Assembly: GCA_027621915.1 (NCBI GenBank)
Contig: JAQCAD010000006.1
Location: forward strand, 1-64,000
Direction of reading: 5' to 3'
Length of the DNA: 64,000 nucleotides
From: Pseudomonadota bacterium
GTDB lineage: Bacteria; Pseudomonadota; Gammaproteobacteria; Steroidobacterales; Woeseiaceae
Each line of letters begins with the position of its first letter. The first letter of the stretch is position 1. Positions 18,237 to 29,253 of the stretch are shown one piece after another. The position numbers and the translations under genes are program-made. Below the pieces are notes generated by a model, which made no database searches, had not been told where the DNA came from, and was given only the letters and a program-made list of their open reading frames with translations.

Positions 18237-20816
18237 TCAGGCAGCGTTCTGGAATTCAAGGTGCCCCGCCGCTACGCCGACTTCGATCGTGTCGCCGGGT
18301 TTGAAGCGACCCTGCAGGATTTCCTGGGCGAGCGGATTCTCAACTTGCTGCTGGATAGCCCGCTTTAACGGCCTTGCACCATAGACCGGATCAAATCCAG
18401 CCTCAGCCAAGCGATCACGGGCTGCGTCAGAGAGGATTATCTTCATATCCCTTCCGGCAAGTCGTTCGTACAGGTACCCGAGCTGAATGTCCACGATTGC
18501 GCGAATATGCTGTCTTTCCAGAGGATGGAAGACCACAACATCATCGACGCGGTTAATGAATTCAGGTCGAAAATGTTGCGAAACGATTTCCATGACCGAT
18601 GCCTTCATTTCATCGTAATTGTGTTCGCCGGCCAGTTCCTGGATTCGATGAGAGCCCAGGTTGGAGGTCATGACAATCACTGTGTTGCGAAAATCGACGG
18701 TCCGGCCCTGCCCGTCGGTCAATCGCCCGTCGTCGAGCACCTGCAGCAGTACATTAAAGACATCCGGATGCGCCTTCTCCACCTCGTCCAGCAGGATGAC
18801 CGAATATGGCCGTCTGCGAACTGCTTCAGTCAGGTAGCCACCTTCGTCGTAGCCCACGTAACCCGGAGGTGCCCCGATTAATCGGGCAACAGAATGCCTC
18901 TCCATGAACTCCGACATGTCGAGACGGACCATCGCTTCGTCCGTGTCAAAAAGGAAGCTTGCAAGCGCCTTCGTGAGTTCTGTCTTGCCTACCCCGGTTG
19001 GGCCCAGGAACAGGAACGAGCCGATCGGACGATTGGGATCTGATAGTCCGGCACGCGAACGGCGTATTGCATTGGCGACTGCCGTAACAGCCTCTGCCTG
19101 GCCCACAACCCGCTTCTGGACCAGCTTTTCCATCTGCAGCAATTTTTCCTTTTCGCCTTCGAGCATTTTCGAGACGGGAATGCCAGTCCATTTGGAGACA
19201 ATCTCGGCGACCTCCTCTTCCGTCACGTTGTTACGCAGAAGCGTTGTTTTCTGCCCTTCGGCTTTCAGAGCCGATTCCAGCCGCTTCTCCAACTCCGGAA
19301 TCCGGCCATACTGAAGTTCCGACATCCTGGCAAGATCGTTTGCTCGATGAGCCGTCTCAAGTTCGAGTCGCGCGCGCTCAAGCTCTTCCTTGATGTGCGT
19401 TGTTCCCTGCATGGCCGCCTTTTCGGACTTCCAGACCTCTTCAAGATCGGCGAATTCTCGCTCGAGCCCCTGAAGCTGCTCTTCAATATCCCCAAGACGT
19501 TTGCGCGACGAATCGTCAGATTCCTTTTTCAATGCTTCACGCTCGATCTTGAGCTGGATGATGCGACGCTCAAGCTTGTCCATTTCTTCAGGTTTGGAAT
19601 CGATTTCAATACGAATCCGTGAAGCGGCCTCATCGATCAGATCAATCGCTTTGTCCGGCAACTGTCGATCTGCAATATATCGATGCGACAGCGTGGCCGC
19701 AGCGACAATTGCCGGATCGGTTATTTCAACGCCGTGGTGTACCTCGTATCGTTCTTTCAGTCCGCGCAGGATTGCAATCGTGTCCTCCACCGTCGGCTCT
19801 TTGATCAGGACTTTCTGAAAGCGACGCTCCAGCGCGGCATCCTTTTCGAGATACTTACGGTACTCGTCCAAAGTCGTAGCGCCCACGCAGTGCAACTCCC
19901 CGCGGGCGAGCGCGGGTTTGAGCATGTTCCCCGCATCCATCGATCCTTCAGCCTTGCCGGCACCGACCATCGTGTGCAATTCGTCTATGAAGAGAATGAT
20001 CTGGCCTTCCTGCTTCGCGAGATCATTGAGGACTGCCTTCAATCGCTCTTCAAATTCACCTCGAAATTTGGCACCGGCGATCAGCGAACCCATGTCGAGC
20101 GACAGGATTCGCTTGTTTCGCAATCCCTCGGGAATCTCATTATTGACGATTCTTTGCGCGAGGCCCTCGATGATCGCTGTCTTGCCTACACCAGGTTCGC
20201 CGATAAGCACGGGGTTATTCTTGGTCCGTCGCTGCAGAATCTGAATGGTACGACGAATCTCGTCGTCACGACCGATGATCGGATCGAGTTTTCCCTGCTC
20301 GGCACGTTCGGTGAGGTCGATCGTGTATTTTTCGAGCGCCTGGCGTGTGTCTTCTGCGTTGGGATCGTTCACCTGCTGCCCGCCGCGAACTTCATCAATC
20401 GATTTCTCTACAGCACCACGTACCGCGCCCGCCTGCGTGAGGACCTGGGCAAGCGGCGTTTTACTCTCAAGCGCAGCAAGTATGAACAGCTCGCTGGAGA
20501 TGTATTGGTCATTGCGTTTCTGCGCAAGCTTGTCCGTAAGATTCATCAGGTTCGAAAGGTCACTGCTGATGTGAATCTCGCCACCGGTGCCCTCGACTTT
20601 TGACAGGCGATCGATCGCGTCGCCCAATTGCGAGCGCAACAGGTTTATGTTGACGCCGGATTTAGTCAAAAGCCCACGAACAGTACTTCCCTGCTGATCC
20701 AGGAGAGCCACCATGACGTGAGTGGGTTCAATAAACTGGTGGTCAAGGCCCACAGCGAGCGACTGCGCCTCCGCCAGTGCCATCTGAAATTTGCTGGTTA
20801 GTTTGTCCATTCTCAT
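18237..20816 (-). CDS. clpB: ATP-dependent disaggregase ClpB
   Basis: 859 residues from the ATG at 20816 ([11 protein letters not shown]), which matches family N-termini; E. coli ClpB has 857. The hexameric machine resolves protein aggregates with DnaK. The N-domain (1-145) is followed by AAA+ 1 with [10 protein letters not shown], a coiled-coil M-domain (about 400-530) and AAA+ 2 with [14 protein letters not shown]. No ClpP-binding loop is visible, as expected for ClpB. A sigma-32-type promoter lies about 100 bases upstream, just past the pgeF stop. Confidence 0.97.
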   Translation of the reverse strand: MRMDKLTSKFQMALAEAQSLAVGLDHQFIEPTHVMVALLDQQGSTVRGLLTKSGVNINLLRSQLGDAIDRLSKVEGTGGEIHISSDLSNLMNLTDKLAQKRNDQYISSELFILAALESKTPLAQVLTQAGAVRGAVEKSIDEVRGGQQVNDPNAEDTRQALEKYTIDLTERAEQGKLDPIIGRDDEIRRTIQILQRRTKNNPVLIGEPGVGKTAIIEGLAQRIVNNEIPEGLRNKRILSLDMGSLIAGAKFRGEFEERLKAVLNDLAKQEGQIILFIDELHTMVGAGKAEGSMDAGNMLKPALARGELHCVGATTLDEYRKYLEKDAALERRFQKVLIKEPTVEDTIAILRGLKERYEVHHGVEITDPAIVAAATLSHRYIADRQLPDKAIDLIDEAASRIRIEIDSKPEEMDKLERRIIQLKIEREALKKESDDSSRKRLGDIEEQLQGLEREFADLEEVWKSEKAAMQGTTHIKEELERARLELETAHRANDLARMSELQYGRIPELEKRLESALKAEGQKTTLLRNNVTEEEVAEIVSKWTGIPVSKMLEGEKEKLLQMEKLVQKRVVGQAEAVTAVANAIRRSRAGLSDPNRPIGSFLFLGPTGVGKTELTKALASFLFDTDEAMVRLDMSEFMERHSVARLIGAPPGYVGYDEGGYLTEAVRRRPYSVILLDEVEKAHPDVFNVLLQVLDDGRLTDGQGRTVDFRNTVIVMTSNLGSHRIQELAGEHNYDEMKASVMEIVSQHFRPEFINRVDDVVVFHPLERQHIRAIVDIQLGYLYERLAGRDMKIILSDAARDRLAEAGFDPVYGARPLKRAIQQQVENPLAQEILQGRFKPGDTIEVGVAAGHLEFQNAA

Positions 20817-20908
20817 GGGTGTCAAAACAAGGGGCCTGACCCCTGCCCTCAATCAGGTTTGAAGAAAATGCATCAAAAACCGGGACTCTCCCGTTCTTCT
20901 CATGACAT

Positions 20909-20937
20909 TAGATTGCGTTAATTCGGCATATTTCAAG
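20909..20937 (-). promoter_or_regulatory. Heat-shock (sigma-32) promoter of clpB
   Basis: On the minus strand a perfect CTTGAAA -35 element (20937-20931) is followed after 13 bases by CGCAATCTA (20917-20909), close to the CCCCATNTA consensus. It lies between pgeF and clpB, which is where an RpoH-dependent clpB promoter is expected. It would let clpB be heat-induced independently of rluD-pgeF. Confidence 0.7.
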
Positions 20938-20942
20938 CGCTC

Positions 20943-21695
20943 TCAGGCGCTATCGCCATAGCGGAAAACGAAATTCGCCATACGGCCACATTGGCCGTCC
21001 CTGCGATAGGAAAAAAAACGCGTGGGATCGCCGAAGGTACAGTGATCGCCGCCGAAAACCTGTTGGACACCTGCCATCGCAAATCTTTGGCGGGCAAGGC
21101 TATAGAGGTCGGCCTGCCAGCGACTGCGGTCATTCCTGGCGAAATGTTCGGCGGCTAACGGGTTGTGGTCGACAAATGCCTGGCGAACCTCATTGCCAAC
21201 TTCAAAATTTGACTGCGAAATCGCCGGTCCAAACCAGACCAAAATTCGAGCCCGTGGAGCCTGGAACGCGTTCAACGTTGCTTCGATGACGCCAGCGCAC
21301 AAGCCGCGCCAACCCGCATGTGCGGCCGCCAACTCATCGCCGTTTTCCGAGACCAGCAATATCGGCAGACAGTCCGCTGTCATGACGGTACATACCGTGT
21401 TCGACTTCCGGGTCACGACCCCATCCGCCGGAATTTGCTGGCCCGGTTTCGGATCAACGATGACGTGGGTACCATGCACCTGCGATAGCCAGACCGGCTC
21501 TGCAGGCAATTTCAATTCATCGACGAATCGACGCCGGTTTTCAGAGACATTCCCGGTGGCATCTCCGACATGTGCGCCGAGGTTGAGGGACTCATATACA
21601 CCGCTGCTGACCCCGCCCGCCCTAGTTGTGCTGCCTGCCACAATTCCGCGTGGCGCAGGCCAGTCCGCCGGAATCCAGTCTATCGGCACTGTCAT
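20943..21695 (-). CDS. pgeF: PgeF/YfiH-family protein (multicopper-oxidase-fold purine nucleoside phosphorylase or amidase)
   Basis: 250 residues. The family hallmark residues are seen in WLSQVHGTHV, CTVMTADCLPILL and AAAHAGWRGLCAG, which supply the zinc-binding His/Cys/His. Members have been linked to peptidoglycan editing (removal of L-Ser-containing muropeptides) and to purine nucleoside cleavage; the sequence cannot separate these roles. It overlaps the rluD stop as ATGA, and the rluD-pgeF-clpB order is widely conserved. Confidence 0.93.
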   Translation of the reverse strand: MTVPIDWIPADWPAPRGIVAGSTTRAGGVSSGVYESLNLGAHVGDATGNVSENRRRFVDELKLPAEPVWLSQVHGTHVIVDPKPGQQIPADGVVTRKSNTVCTVMTADCLPILLVSENGDELAAAHAGWRGLCAGVIEATLNAFQAPRARILVWFGPAISQSNFEVGNEVRQAFVDHNPLAAEHFARNDRSRWQADLYSLARQRFAMAGVQQVFGGDHCTFGDPTRFFSYRRDGQCGRMANFVFRYGDSA

Positions 21696-22651
21696 TTCCC
21701 TGCAGCAGCGGCATCGGCCCGCAGAATATCGAGCAATTGCGTCAGGTCATCGGGCACCGGCACTTCGATCTCCAGCATGTCACCGGTAGCCGGGTGAGCA
21801 AATGAAAGACTGGTCGCGTGCAATGCCTGGCGTCGAAAACTGCGCAGCTCGCCGATAAGCGCATCTGTCGCCCCCGCCGGTATGGCGAGGCGGCCACCAT
21901 ATACCGAGTCCCCGATTAGCGGATTACGACGATAGGCAAAATGCACGCGAATCTGGTGGGTGCGTCCGGTATCCAGCTGCACCCCAACATATGTGTGTCC
22001 CCGAAAACGTTCCTTAACCCGAAAATGGGTTACCGCAGGTTTGCCCCTGTCCTGTACGCTCATTCTGAGTCGATCAACCGGGTGTCGCCCGATGGGCGCG
22101 TCAATCTTCCCGCCACCTGTGAGCACGCCGCAACACACAGCCAGGTAATGGCGGGAAATGTCGCGGTCAGCCAACGCCCGCACCAGCGCGGTATGCGAGG
22201 TCAGGTTCTTGGCGACAATGAGCAGGCCACTGGTGTCCTTATCAAGGCGATGAACGATGCCCGCGCGGGGTAACGACTCAAGCGCCGGCACATGGTGCAA
22301 CAGACCATTCATTAACGTCCCACGCGTATTCCCTGCCCCCGGGTGTACCACCAACCCGGCGGGCTTGTTCACTATCAGAAGATCGTCGTCTTCAAATGCA
22401 ATAACAAGATCGAGCGGTTCCGGCCCGCTTGTGACGCTGATTTCAACCTGAGGTCGGACAACGACCTGCTGGCCACCGGACACGGCATCTCGGGGGCGCA
22501 GTTCAAGATCGTCAACCCGAACATTACCCTGCAGTATCCAGCTCTTGAGCCGGCTTCTTGAGAATTCCGGAAACATTCGGGCCAACGCCAGGTCCAATCG
22601 CTGGCCGGACAATTCTGGTGGAACAAGTTTTTCGAGAAGTTCGAGCGACAT
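21692..22651 (-). CDS. rluD: 23S rRNA pseudouridine synthase RluD
   Basis: 319 residues from the ATG at 22651; ATG 22660 and TTG 22669 are also possible. It makes pseudouridines 1911/1915/1917 in helix 69 of 23S rRNA. An N-terminal S4 domain (QRLDLALARMFPEFSRSRLKSWI) is followed by the catalytic domain with the active-site Asp in VHRLDKDTSGLL and the GRTHQIRVHFA segment. It is divergent from bamD, a common arrangement. Confidence 0.95.
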   Translation of the reverse strand: MSLELLEKLVPPELSGQRLDLALARMFPEFSRSRLKSWILQGNVRVDDLELRPRDAVSGGQQVVVRPQVEISVTSGPEPLDLVIAFEDDDLLIVNKPAGLVVHPGAGNTRGTLMNGLLHHVPALESLPRAGIVHRLDKDTSGLLIVAKNLTSHTALVRALADRDISRHYLAVCCGVLTGGGKIDAPIGRHPVDRLRMSVQDRGKPAVTHFRVKERFRGHTYVGVQLDTGRTHQIRVHFAYRRNPLIGDSVYGGRLAIPAGATDALIGELRSFRRQALHATSLSFAHPATGDMLEIEVPVPDDLTQLLDILRADAAAAGK

Positions 22652-22791
22652 ACAACCCATTGACCGCAATTCAGAACAGCGACCAGTTTACGATATACTT
22701 GCCGATCGCGCCGGTTTGATGCAAAGTCCGGCCGCGCGTCCACCCCCAGACTTCCGTCTTGACGGAGCAATTCTGACTCGCTGCATAAAAG

Positions 22792-23604
22792 ATGATCATT
22801 GACCGCCTGAAACCTTGGAATAGCACCGTACCTGCCGGCACTGGCACGCGTCGTCCTGTGCGTACTCTCGCAATGCTGCTAATTGCGGCACTGATCGGTG
22901 TCGGCTGCGCCGGCAACGACGAAGAATTTGACCTCTCCAAGAATATTCGCGATGCCTATGCAGAAGCGCAACTGGCATTGGACAATGGTAACTATCGAAA
23001 ATCGATCGGAATCTTTGAGGCATTGCAGGCCCGCTTTCCATTCAGCGAATTCAGCACGCAGATACAGCTGGAACTGGCCTACGCCTATTACAAGGACGGG
23101 AAGGAGGATCAGGCGATCGAAGCCGCGGAGACGTTTCTCCGGGAAAATCCCACCCACGCTCGCGTGGATTACGCACTTTATATACAGGGGCTTGCGCTGT
23201 TCGAGCGTGGCCAATCGACGCTTATGCGGTTTTTTCGGAAGGACATAAACGGACGACCGCCACGCGACGGCCAAAAGGCCTTTTCACTGCTAAGCCGACT
23301 GGTGGAGCGGTATCCCGCAAGTCCGTATGCTGAAGATGCGCAACAGCGTCTGGTCTACCTTAAAAATCGACTGGCAGCTTACGAGAACGTCGTTGCCCGT
23401 TTTTATCTCGAGCAGGATGCGTATATTGCCGCGCTCAATCGAGCCAGAGATGCACTGGAGGTGTACCACGGTGCCGACAGTGGGGCGGAGTCACTTCGTA
23501 TCATGATTGCGGCCTATGAGGCGCTGGGCATGACCGACCTTGCGCAAGACGCCCGGCGGGTGCTGGAATCGAATTTTGCGGACGTTCCCAATCCGCCTAC
23601 TTGA
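22792..23604 (+). CDS. bamD: Outer-membrane assembly lipoprotein BamD
   Basis: 270 residues. BamD is the essential lipoprotein of the BAM complex that inserts beta-barrels into the outer membrane. An extended basic N-terminus leads to a hydrophobic stretch ending in a lipobox (IGVGC, Cys at residue 39). Five TPR-like helical repeats follow, with typical features such as LDNGNYRKSIGIFEALQ and YALYIQGLALFERG. The divergent rluD upstream supports the call. Confidence 0.96.
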   Translation: MIIDRLKPWNSTVPAGTGTRRPVRTLAMLLIAALIGVGCAGNDEEFDLSKNIRDAYAEAQLALDNGNYRKSIGIFEALQARFPFSEFSTQIQLELAYAYYKDGKEDQAIEAAETFLRENPTHARVDYALYIQGLALFERGQSTLMRFFRKDINGRPPRDGQKAFSLLSRLVERYPASPYAEDAQQRLVYLKNRLAAYENVVARFYLEQDAYIAALNRARDALEVYHGADSGAESLRIMIAAYEALGMTDLAQDARRVLESNFADVPNPPT

Positions 23605-23669
23605 TCGATAGCAACTAAATTTCAACCGCGGATTGATCTTTAGTACCGATCAGTAAAAGCGCAACTGCC

Positions 23670-25301
23670 CTACTCCGGAAACGTATACCGCGAAGTGATG
23701 GGATACCTCCAATCTCTCCCAAACGCCCTGTTCGAGATCCTGATCCCTGGCGGCGCCTGCCGCCGCTTGTATTCATTTCGCTTTACAAGCTCGAGCACAT
23801 GTACGACGACATCCTTGTCGAATCCGGCCGCAACTATTTCGGCCACTGAAAGGTCCTTCTCGATAAACGCTTCCAGAATCGGATCAAGGACGCTGTAGTC
23901 GGGCAGCGAATCCGAATCTTTCTGGTTCGCACGCAATTCGGCCGATGGCGGCCGCGCGATTACTCGCTCCGGTATCGCTTCACTAACTGAATTGCGGTAA
24001 CGGGCCAATCGGTATACCAATGATTTGCTGCAATCCTTGATGGGTGCGAATCCGCCAGCCATATCGCCGTACAACGTGGCATAGCCGACTGCCATCTCGC
24101 TCTTGTTGCCGGTAGTGAGTAGCATCCACCCGGTCTTGTTTGATATCGACATCAACAGGAGACCTCTGCAACGTGCCTGGATATTTTCTTCTGTGACGTC
24201 GGCCGTGCGTCCCTCAAATATTGTTCTCAGCTGCCCTATTGTCGCGCCATACATTGGCTCGATCGGAATGACATCATAGCGGACGCCTAACAGCGCCGCC
24301 TGCTTCGCAGCATCTTCCTGGCTCATGTTACTCGTGTAACGAAAGGGCATCATGACAGCCCGAACCCTGTCAGCACCGAGGGCGTCACAAGCGACAGACA
24401 GTACCAGCGCTGAATCTATTCCTCCCGATAATCCGAGGATGACGCCAGGAAAGCCGTTTTTTTCGACATAGTCCCGCGTCCCGCAAACAATTGCTTCGTA
24501 GACACTATTCTCGGTCTGCAGGATTGACGATACATGTGTTGCCTGCGGTTTCACGCCGGAACCGTCAGCTTCGAGGACCAATTTGTAGAGGTTCTCAACA
24601 TACGGCTCTGCACGAAAACAGATCTCACCTTCAGCATCCATTGCAAAGGAACCGCCGTCGAAAACGAGTTCGTCCTGCCCGCCCACCATATTAAGATAGA
24701 CGGTCGGGATCCCAACCTCCTTGATTCTTTGCCGAACAACCAGCTCCCTTTTGGTTTGGCTGTTGAGTTCATACGGCGAACCATTAATCGCGACGATAAC
24801 CTCTGCGCCGGCGGCTCGACTGGCCGCTACGGGTCCGCTTTTCCAAACATCCTCGCAAATGTTGATTCCGATTCGGATTCTGTTCAGGGAAAAAACGGAT
24901 GGTTCTTTTCCTGCCGTAAAATAACGTTGTTCGTCGAACACACGATAATTCGGTAGCAAGTGCTTCCGATAGCGCGCCAGTACGGCACCATCTTTGAAGA
25001 CAGCACAGGCGTTGTAAATATTTCCCTCGCTGTATTCAGGAAACCCGACGAGGACAGCAATGTCCCGGGCCGTTTTTTGAATGACGCCGATCGCTTCATC
25101 GACACGCCCCCGTAACCCGGCATGAAATAGCAAATCCTCGGGAGGATAACCGCTGACACAAAGTTCCGGAAACACGATGAGATCCGCCCGCATTTCACTT
25201 TGCGCACGTGCAGCGTACTCGAGAATTTTTTTGGTATTGCCGGATACGTCACCGACGATGAAATCCAATTGGGCCAGTGCGACAGTGATCTTGTCAGTCA
25301 T
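23670..25301 (-). CDS. nadE: Glutamine-dependent NAD+ synthetase
   Basis: 543 residues in two domains. The N-terminal nitrilase-fold glutaminase has Glu in IVFPELCVSGY and Cys in INICEDVW; it supplies ammonia. The C-terminal synthetase has the ATP-binding loop GLSGGIDSAL (about residue 287) and converts deamido-NAD to NAD. The two-domain form does not need an external ammonia source. It lies 71 bases after sucD and converges with bamD. Confidence 0.96.
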   Translation of the reverse strand: MTDKITVALAQLDFIVGDVSGNTKKILEYAARAQSEMRADLIVFPELCVSGYPPEDLLFHAGLRGRVDEAIGVIQKTARDIAVLVGFPEYSEGNIYNACAVFKDGAVLARYRKHLLPNYRVFDEQRYFTAGKEPSVFSLNRIRIGINICEDVWKSGPVAASRAAGAEVIVAINGSPYELNSQTKRELVVRQRIKEVGIPTVYLNMVGGQDELVFDGGSFAMDAEGEICFRAEPYVENLYKLVLEADGSGVKPQATHVSSILQTENSVYEAIVCGTRDYVEKNGFPGVILGLSGGIDSALVLSVACDALGADRVRAVMMPFRYTSNMSQEDAAKQAALLGVRYDVIPIEPMYGATIGQLRTIFEGRTADVTEENIQARCRGLLLMSISNKTGWMLLTTGNKSEMAVGYATLYGDMAGGFAPIKDCSKSLVYRLARYRNSVSEAIPERVIARPPSAELRANQKDSDSLPDYSVLDPILEAFIEKDLSVAEIVAAGFDKDVVVHVLELVKRNEYKRRQAPPGIRISNRAFGRDWRYPITSRYTFPE

Positions 25302-25372
25302 TGCTTAACTCCGAACACTAACGCTTCTCGCGACGCGCTCGACAACTGTCAGAAAGCATGGAATCTCGCGGA

Positions 25373-26245
25373 TCAGCCTTTTAACAGCTCCAGCATCTTG
25401 CTGCCGAGCTCTGCCGGCGATCTTACCGTTGCTATGCCAGCGGCATCGAGCGCTCTGAATTTGTCATCCGCCGTACCCTTTCCTCCGGCGATGATAGCGC
25501 CTGCGTGTCCCATCCGCTTGCCTGGTGGCGCCGTTACTCCAGCAATGTAGGCGACCACCGGTTTGGTGACTTCAGACTGAATGAACTCGGCGGCGGCCTC
25601 TTCATCAGACCCGCCGATTTCGCCCACCATCACGACACCGTCAGTGTCCGGATCCGCCTCGAAGAGCGCGAGGCAGTCGATGAAATTCATGCCCCGCACC
25701 GGATCACCACCGATACCGATACAGGTGCTCTGCCCGAGCCCGTTCTGGGTCGTCTGGTAAACGGCCTCATAGGTGAGCGTGCCCGACCGGGAGACTACTC
25801 CCACCCTGCCTTTCTGGTGTATGAATCCTGGCATGATGCCAATCTTGCACTCTTCGGGCGTTATGATTCCCGGGCAGTTAGGGCCAATCAGCCGGCATTC
25901 GTAACTCCTCAGCGCAGATTTGACTTTCACCATGTCCAGAACCGGAATGCCTTCGGTGATGCAAACAATCAGGCCAACGCCCGAATCAGCGGCTTCCAGA
26001 ATCGCATCTGCGGCGAAGGGCGCCGGCACATAAATCATGCTGACGGTTGCGCCTGTTTTCGTGACGGCTTCTCGCATTGTGTTGTAGACCGGTACGCCCA
26101 GATGTGACTCGCCGCCACGACCCGGCGTTACGCCAGCGACAACCTGAGTGCCATATTCAATGCATTGCTGTGCATGGAATGAACCCTGATTGCCGGTAAT
26201 TCCCTGGCAAATGATTTTGCTGCCCTTGTTAACCAATATGCTCAT
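25373..26245 (-). CDS. sucD: Succinyl-CoA synthetase alpha subunit
   Basis: 290 residues from the ATG at 26245 ([15 protein letters not shown]). With SucC it interconverts succinyl-CoA and succinate with nucleotide triphosphate formation in the citric acid cycle. The CoA-binding Rossmann domain has [13 protein letters not shown], and the phosphorylated His lies in [10 protein letters not shown] near residue 245. The sucC stop lies 16 bases upstream. Confidence 0.97.
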   Translation of the reverse strand: MSILVNKGSKIICQGITGNQGSFHAQQCIEYGTQVVAGVTPGRGGESHLGVPVYNTMREAVTKTGATVSMIYVPAPFAADAILEAADSGVGLIVCITEGIPVLDMVKVKSALRSYECRLIGPNCPGIITPEECKIGIMPGFIHQKGRVGVVSRSGTLTYEAVYQTTQNGLGQSTCIGIGGDPVRGMNFIDCLALFEADPDTDGVVMVGEIGGSDEEAAAEFIQSEVTKPVVAYIAGVTAPPGKRMGHAGAIIAGGKGTADDKFRALDAAGIATVRSPAELGSKMLELLKG

Positions 26246-26261
26246 GTGACGGGAATTCCTG

Positions 26262-27425
26262 TTACCGATTCGAGGCCGCAACCACTTTTTGTGCTGCGTC
26301 TGTCAAATTTTCAGCCGTGATGATGTTCAGGCCACTTTCCTTCAGCAATGACCGGCCCTTTTCTACGTTCGTACCTTCCAGCCTCGCTACCACTGGCACG
26401 TCGACGCCAACCTCTTTCACGGCGCTAATAATCCCTTCAGCGATCAGGTCGCAGCGCACAATTCCACCAAATATGTTGACAAGGATCGCTGAAACATTGT
26501 CGTTGGAAAGAATAAGCTTGAATGCGGACGCGACCCGCTCGGCCGTCGCACCGCCGCCAACATCCAGAAAGTTGGCGGGTTCACCACCGTGCAGTTTAAT
26601 CAGGTCCATCGTCGCCATAGCCAGTCCGGCGCCGTTTACCATGCACGCGATATTGCCGTCGAGCGATACATAGTTCAGCTCATGCGCCGCGGCCTCCCGC
26701 TCTTTTTCATCCTCCTGGCTCGGATCGCGCATTTCAATCAGCTTTGGCTGGCGGAACAACGCGTTGTCCTCGATGTTGATCTTGCCGTCCAACGCGACTA
26801 CGTCGCCTGCTTTGGTCACGATGAGCGGATTGATTTCGACGAGACTTGCATCGCAGTCGACAAATAATCGATACAACTTTTCTATCAAATCGGCAAATTG
26901 GCGACTTTGTGTTTTGTCCAGACCCAGTCCAAAAGCCAGTTGTCGTGCCTGGTAAGGCTGCAGTCCGGCATCGGCAGATATTGCAACGGTAAAAATTCGT
27001 TCTGGCGTATCAGCGGCGACCTGCTCGATGTCCATTCCGCCCGCAGCTGAGGCTATGAAGGAGACCTTGCTGACTTCGCGATCAACCAACATGCTGAGAT
27101 AAAGTTCGCGATCGATATCAGAACCTTCCTCGACATAAACCACATTGACAGGCAAGCCCTCCGGTCCCGACTGATGCGTAACTAGCATCGTGCCAAGCAA
27201 ATCGGCAGAGAACTGTCGAACTTCATCGGCCGACCGGGCAAGTTTCACGCCACCGGCTTTGCCACGGCCGCCTGCATGCACTTGTGCCTTGACGACCCAC
27301 AGGTCACCGCCGAGCGCCTTGGTCGCTGCGACAGCTTCCTCAGGAGTTCTGGCGGGGACGCCCTGCGGAACAGGAATGCCGTATTGAGCAAAAAGTTGTT
27401 TCGATTGGTATTCGTGAAGGTTCAT
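26262..27425 (-). CDS. sucC: Succinyl-CoA synthetase beta subunit
   Basis: 387 residues, standard length. An ATP-grasp domain ([36 protein letters not shown]) is followed by the C-terminal CoA-ligase domain with [13 protein letters not shown] and [14 protein letters not shown]. It is the first gene of sucCD, divergent from pilS. Confidence 0.97.
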   Translation of the reverse strand: MNLHEYQSKQLFAQYGIPVPQGVPARTPEEAVAATKALGGDLWVVKAQVHAGGRGKAGGVKLARSADEVRQFSADLLGTMLVTHQSGPEGLPVNVVYVEEGSDIDRELYLSMLVDREVSKVSFIASAAGGMDIEQVAADTPERIFTVAISADAGLQPYQARQLAFGLGLDKTQSRQFADLIEKLYRLFVDCDASLVEINPLIVTKAGDVVALDGKINIEDNALFRQPKLIEMRDPSQEDEKEREAAAHELNYVSLDGNIACMVNGAGLAMATMDLIKLHGGEPANFLDVGGGATAERVASAFKLILSNDNVSAILVNIFGGIVRCDLIAEGIISAVKEVGVDVPVVARLEGTNVEKGRSLLKESGLNIITAENLTDAAQKVVAASNR

Positions 27426-27573
27426 TGTTGATTTTTTTCGTCTGGCCGGTGCGAAAGTCGGCGTATTTTGGAGGAAAGCACACTAAGACGCAAAATTACC
27501 TTCGGTCTTGGACTACAATCTGCGCTGATCCGGATTGAGGCCGGACCGAAGCGATTCAATTGATGCGGAGATC

Positions 27574-29241
27574 ATGAACCAGGCTCTTACTGATACGACG
27601 TCACGAGTGAACGGTCTCGCGCTCCAGCGAACCGTCGACGAATCGGATCTTACCTGGCGAGTACTCGGCAGTCTTAACCTGTTCCGCTTGTTCCTTGCCG
27701 TTATTCTCCTCGGGCTGTTCTTTGGTGGCGGCGAGCCACGACTATTCGGCGAGCGCTACCCATCGCTGTTTTCGGCAATCGCCGCAGGTTACCTCGTTTT
27801 CTCTGTCGTCTCAGGACTCGCGATAAAGGGTCGGTGGGTTTCAGCTGGCCCTCAGACGATCACCCAGGTCACAGTAGACATTGCCGCAATCGCCATATTG
27901 ATGCACGCGAGCGGTGGTATCAGCAGCGGACTTGGCGGTCTCCTGATCGTGTTTGTCGGCGCAGGCAGTTTGGTTCTGCCGGTTCAGGTTCCTGCCTTTT
28001 TCGCGGCGATCGCGACGATTGCCGTTCTTGGCGAACAGTTCTTCTCACAAATCGGTGGCGTCAGCGATACCGGCAATTATTCTGCTGCGGGAATTCTCGG
28101 CGCAATCATCTTCGCTATTGCGCTGGCGGCCAGGCCACTTTCGAGACGCATTCAGTTCAGTGAAGCGCTCGCCCGACAACGCGGCGTCGATCTCGCGAAT
28201 CTCTCTGAATTGAACGAATATATCGTGCAGCATCTTCGCGAAAGCATCGTTGTCATCGACAGCGAAAACTGCGTGCGGTTGATCAACGCCTCAGCAGCGA
28301 TATTGCTCGGTGCCAAAGCTGACTGCTACGGTGACAACATAGGTGCAATCTCTACGGACCTGGCTGATTACATCAAGAACTGGCGCCGGGATCTGGAAGC
28401 GAGTCCGCACACTAATCTGACCGTGAACGCCGGCGACGACCGCGCCTCAATAAAGGCCCACCTGGCGCCGCTCGGCAAGGATGACGCCAGACAAGGCCCC
28501 GTCCTGGTTTTCCTGGAAGATGCCAGCCTGATGAACGCCAGGGTGCAACAGTCGAAACTGGCCTCCCTCGGGCGGCTCAGTGCGAGCATCGCGCATGAGA
28601 TTCGAAATCCGGTTGGCGCGATGAGTCACGCCGGGCAATTGCTGGCAGAGTCCGACGCTTTAACAGCGGACGATCTGCGGCTGACGGAAATTATTCGCAC
28701 GCATGCCGAGCGCGTGAGCCATATCATCGACAACGTTCTGCAGCTTTCCAGACGGGAATCGAGCCAACCGGAACGATTTAGGCTCGTGCCCTGGCTAGGC
28801 GACTTTGCCCAGGAGTTTTCCCAGACTCTTGAATTGCAGGAAGGCGAGCTGAGTGTCGCCGACTCAGGTCAAGACCTTGAAGTACGCATGGATCCCAGCC
28901 ACCTTCGGCAGGTACTGTGGAATCTGTGCGATAACGCGGTGAAATATGCGAGCGAGACTGGCGGCATACTGGTCGAGGTTCAAACCGGGCGCACAACGCG
29001 GGGACAACCGTACCTGGAAGTTCTTGACCAGGGTCACGGCATTGACCCCGGAACAGCAGATAAGATATTCGAGCCGTTTTTCACTGCTCGTAGCGGCGGC
29101 ACCGGCCTCGGCCTTTATATTTCGCGAGAATTGTGTGAGCTCAATCGAGCGACTCTGGCTTACCACGACAGAGAATCGGGCGGCAGTATTTTCAGAATCG
29201 TGTTTTCCGATCCAGACCGGTGGGAAGACGTTGACAATTGA
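27574..29241 (+). CDS. pilS: Sensor histidine kinase PilS
   Basis: 555 residues from the ATG at 27574, chosen because GGAG lies five bases upstream; an upstream TTG at 27535 would add 13 residues. The N-terminus carries about six membrane spans (up to about residue 200), then a PAS-like region, a dimerisation/phosphoacceptor domain (His in SIAHEIRNPVGAMSHAG) and an ATPase domain (NLCDNAVKYA; GTGLGLYISREL). In pseudomonads PilS senses pilin in the inner membrane and controls PilR. pilR follows after 12 bases. Confidence 0.94.
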   Translation: MNQALTDTTSRVNGLALQRTVDESDLTWRVLGSLNLFRLFLAVILLGLFFGGGEPRLFGERYPSLFSAIAAGYLVFSVVSGLAIKGRWVSAGPQTITQVTVDIAAIAILMHASGGISSGLGGLLIVFVGAGSLVLPVQVPAFFAAIATIAVLGEQFFSQIGGVSDTGNYSAAGILGAIIFAIALAARPLSRRIQFSEALARQRGVDLANLSELNEYIVQHLRESIVVIDSENCVRLINASAAILLGAKADCYGDNIGAISTDLADYIKNWRRDLEASPHTNLTVNAGDDRASIKAHLAPLGKDDARQGPVLVFLEDASLMNARVQQSKLASLGRLSASIAHEIRNPVGAMSHAGQLLAESDALTADDLRLTEIIRTHAERVSHIIDNVLQLSRRESSQPERFRLVPWLGDFAQEFSQTLELQEGELSVADSGQDLEVRMDPSHLRQVLWNLCDNAVKYASETGGILVEVQTGRTTRGQPYLEVLDQGHGIDPGTADKIFEPFFTARSGGTGLGLYISRELCELNRATLAYHDRESGGSIFRIVFSDPDRWEDVDN

Positions 29242-29253
29242 GTCCCAAATCCA

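Noticed and set aside
19683-20603. Plus-strand open frame of 306 codons
   Set aside because: Antisense shadow of clpB, which is complete on the minus strand.
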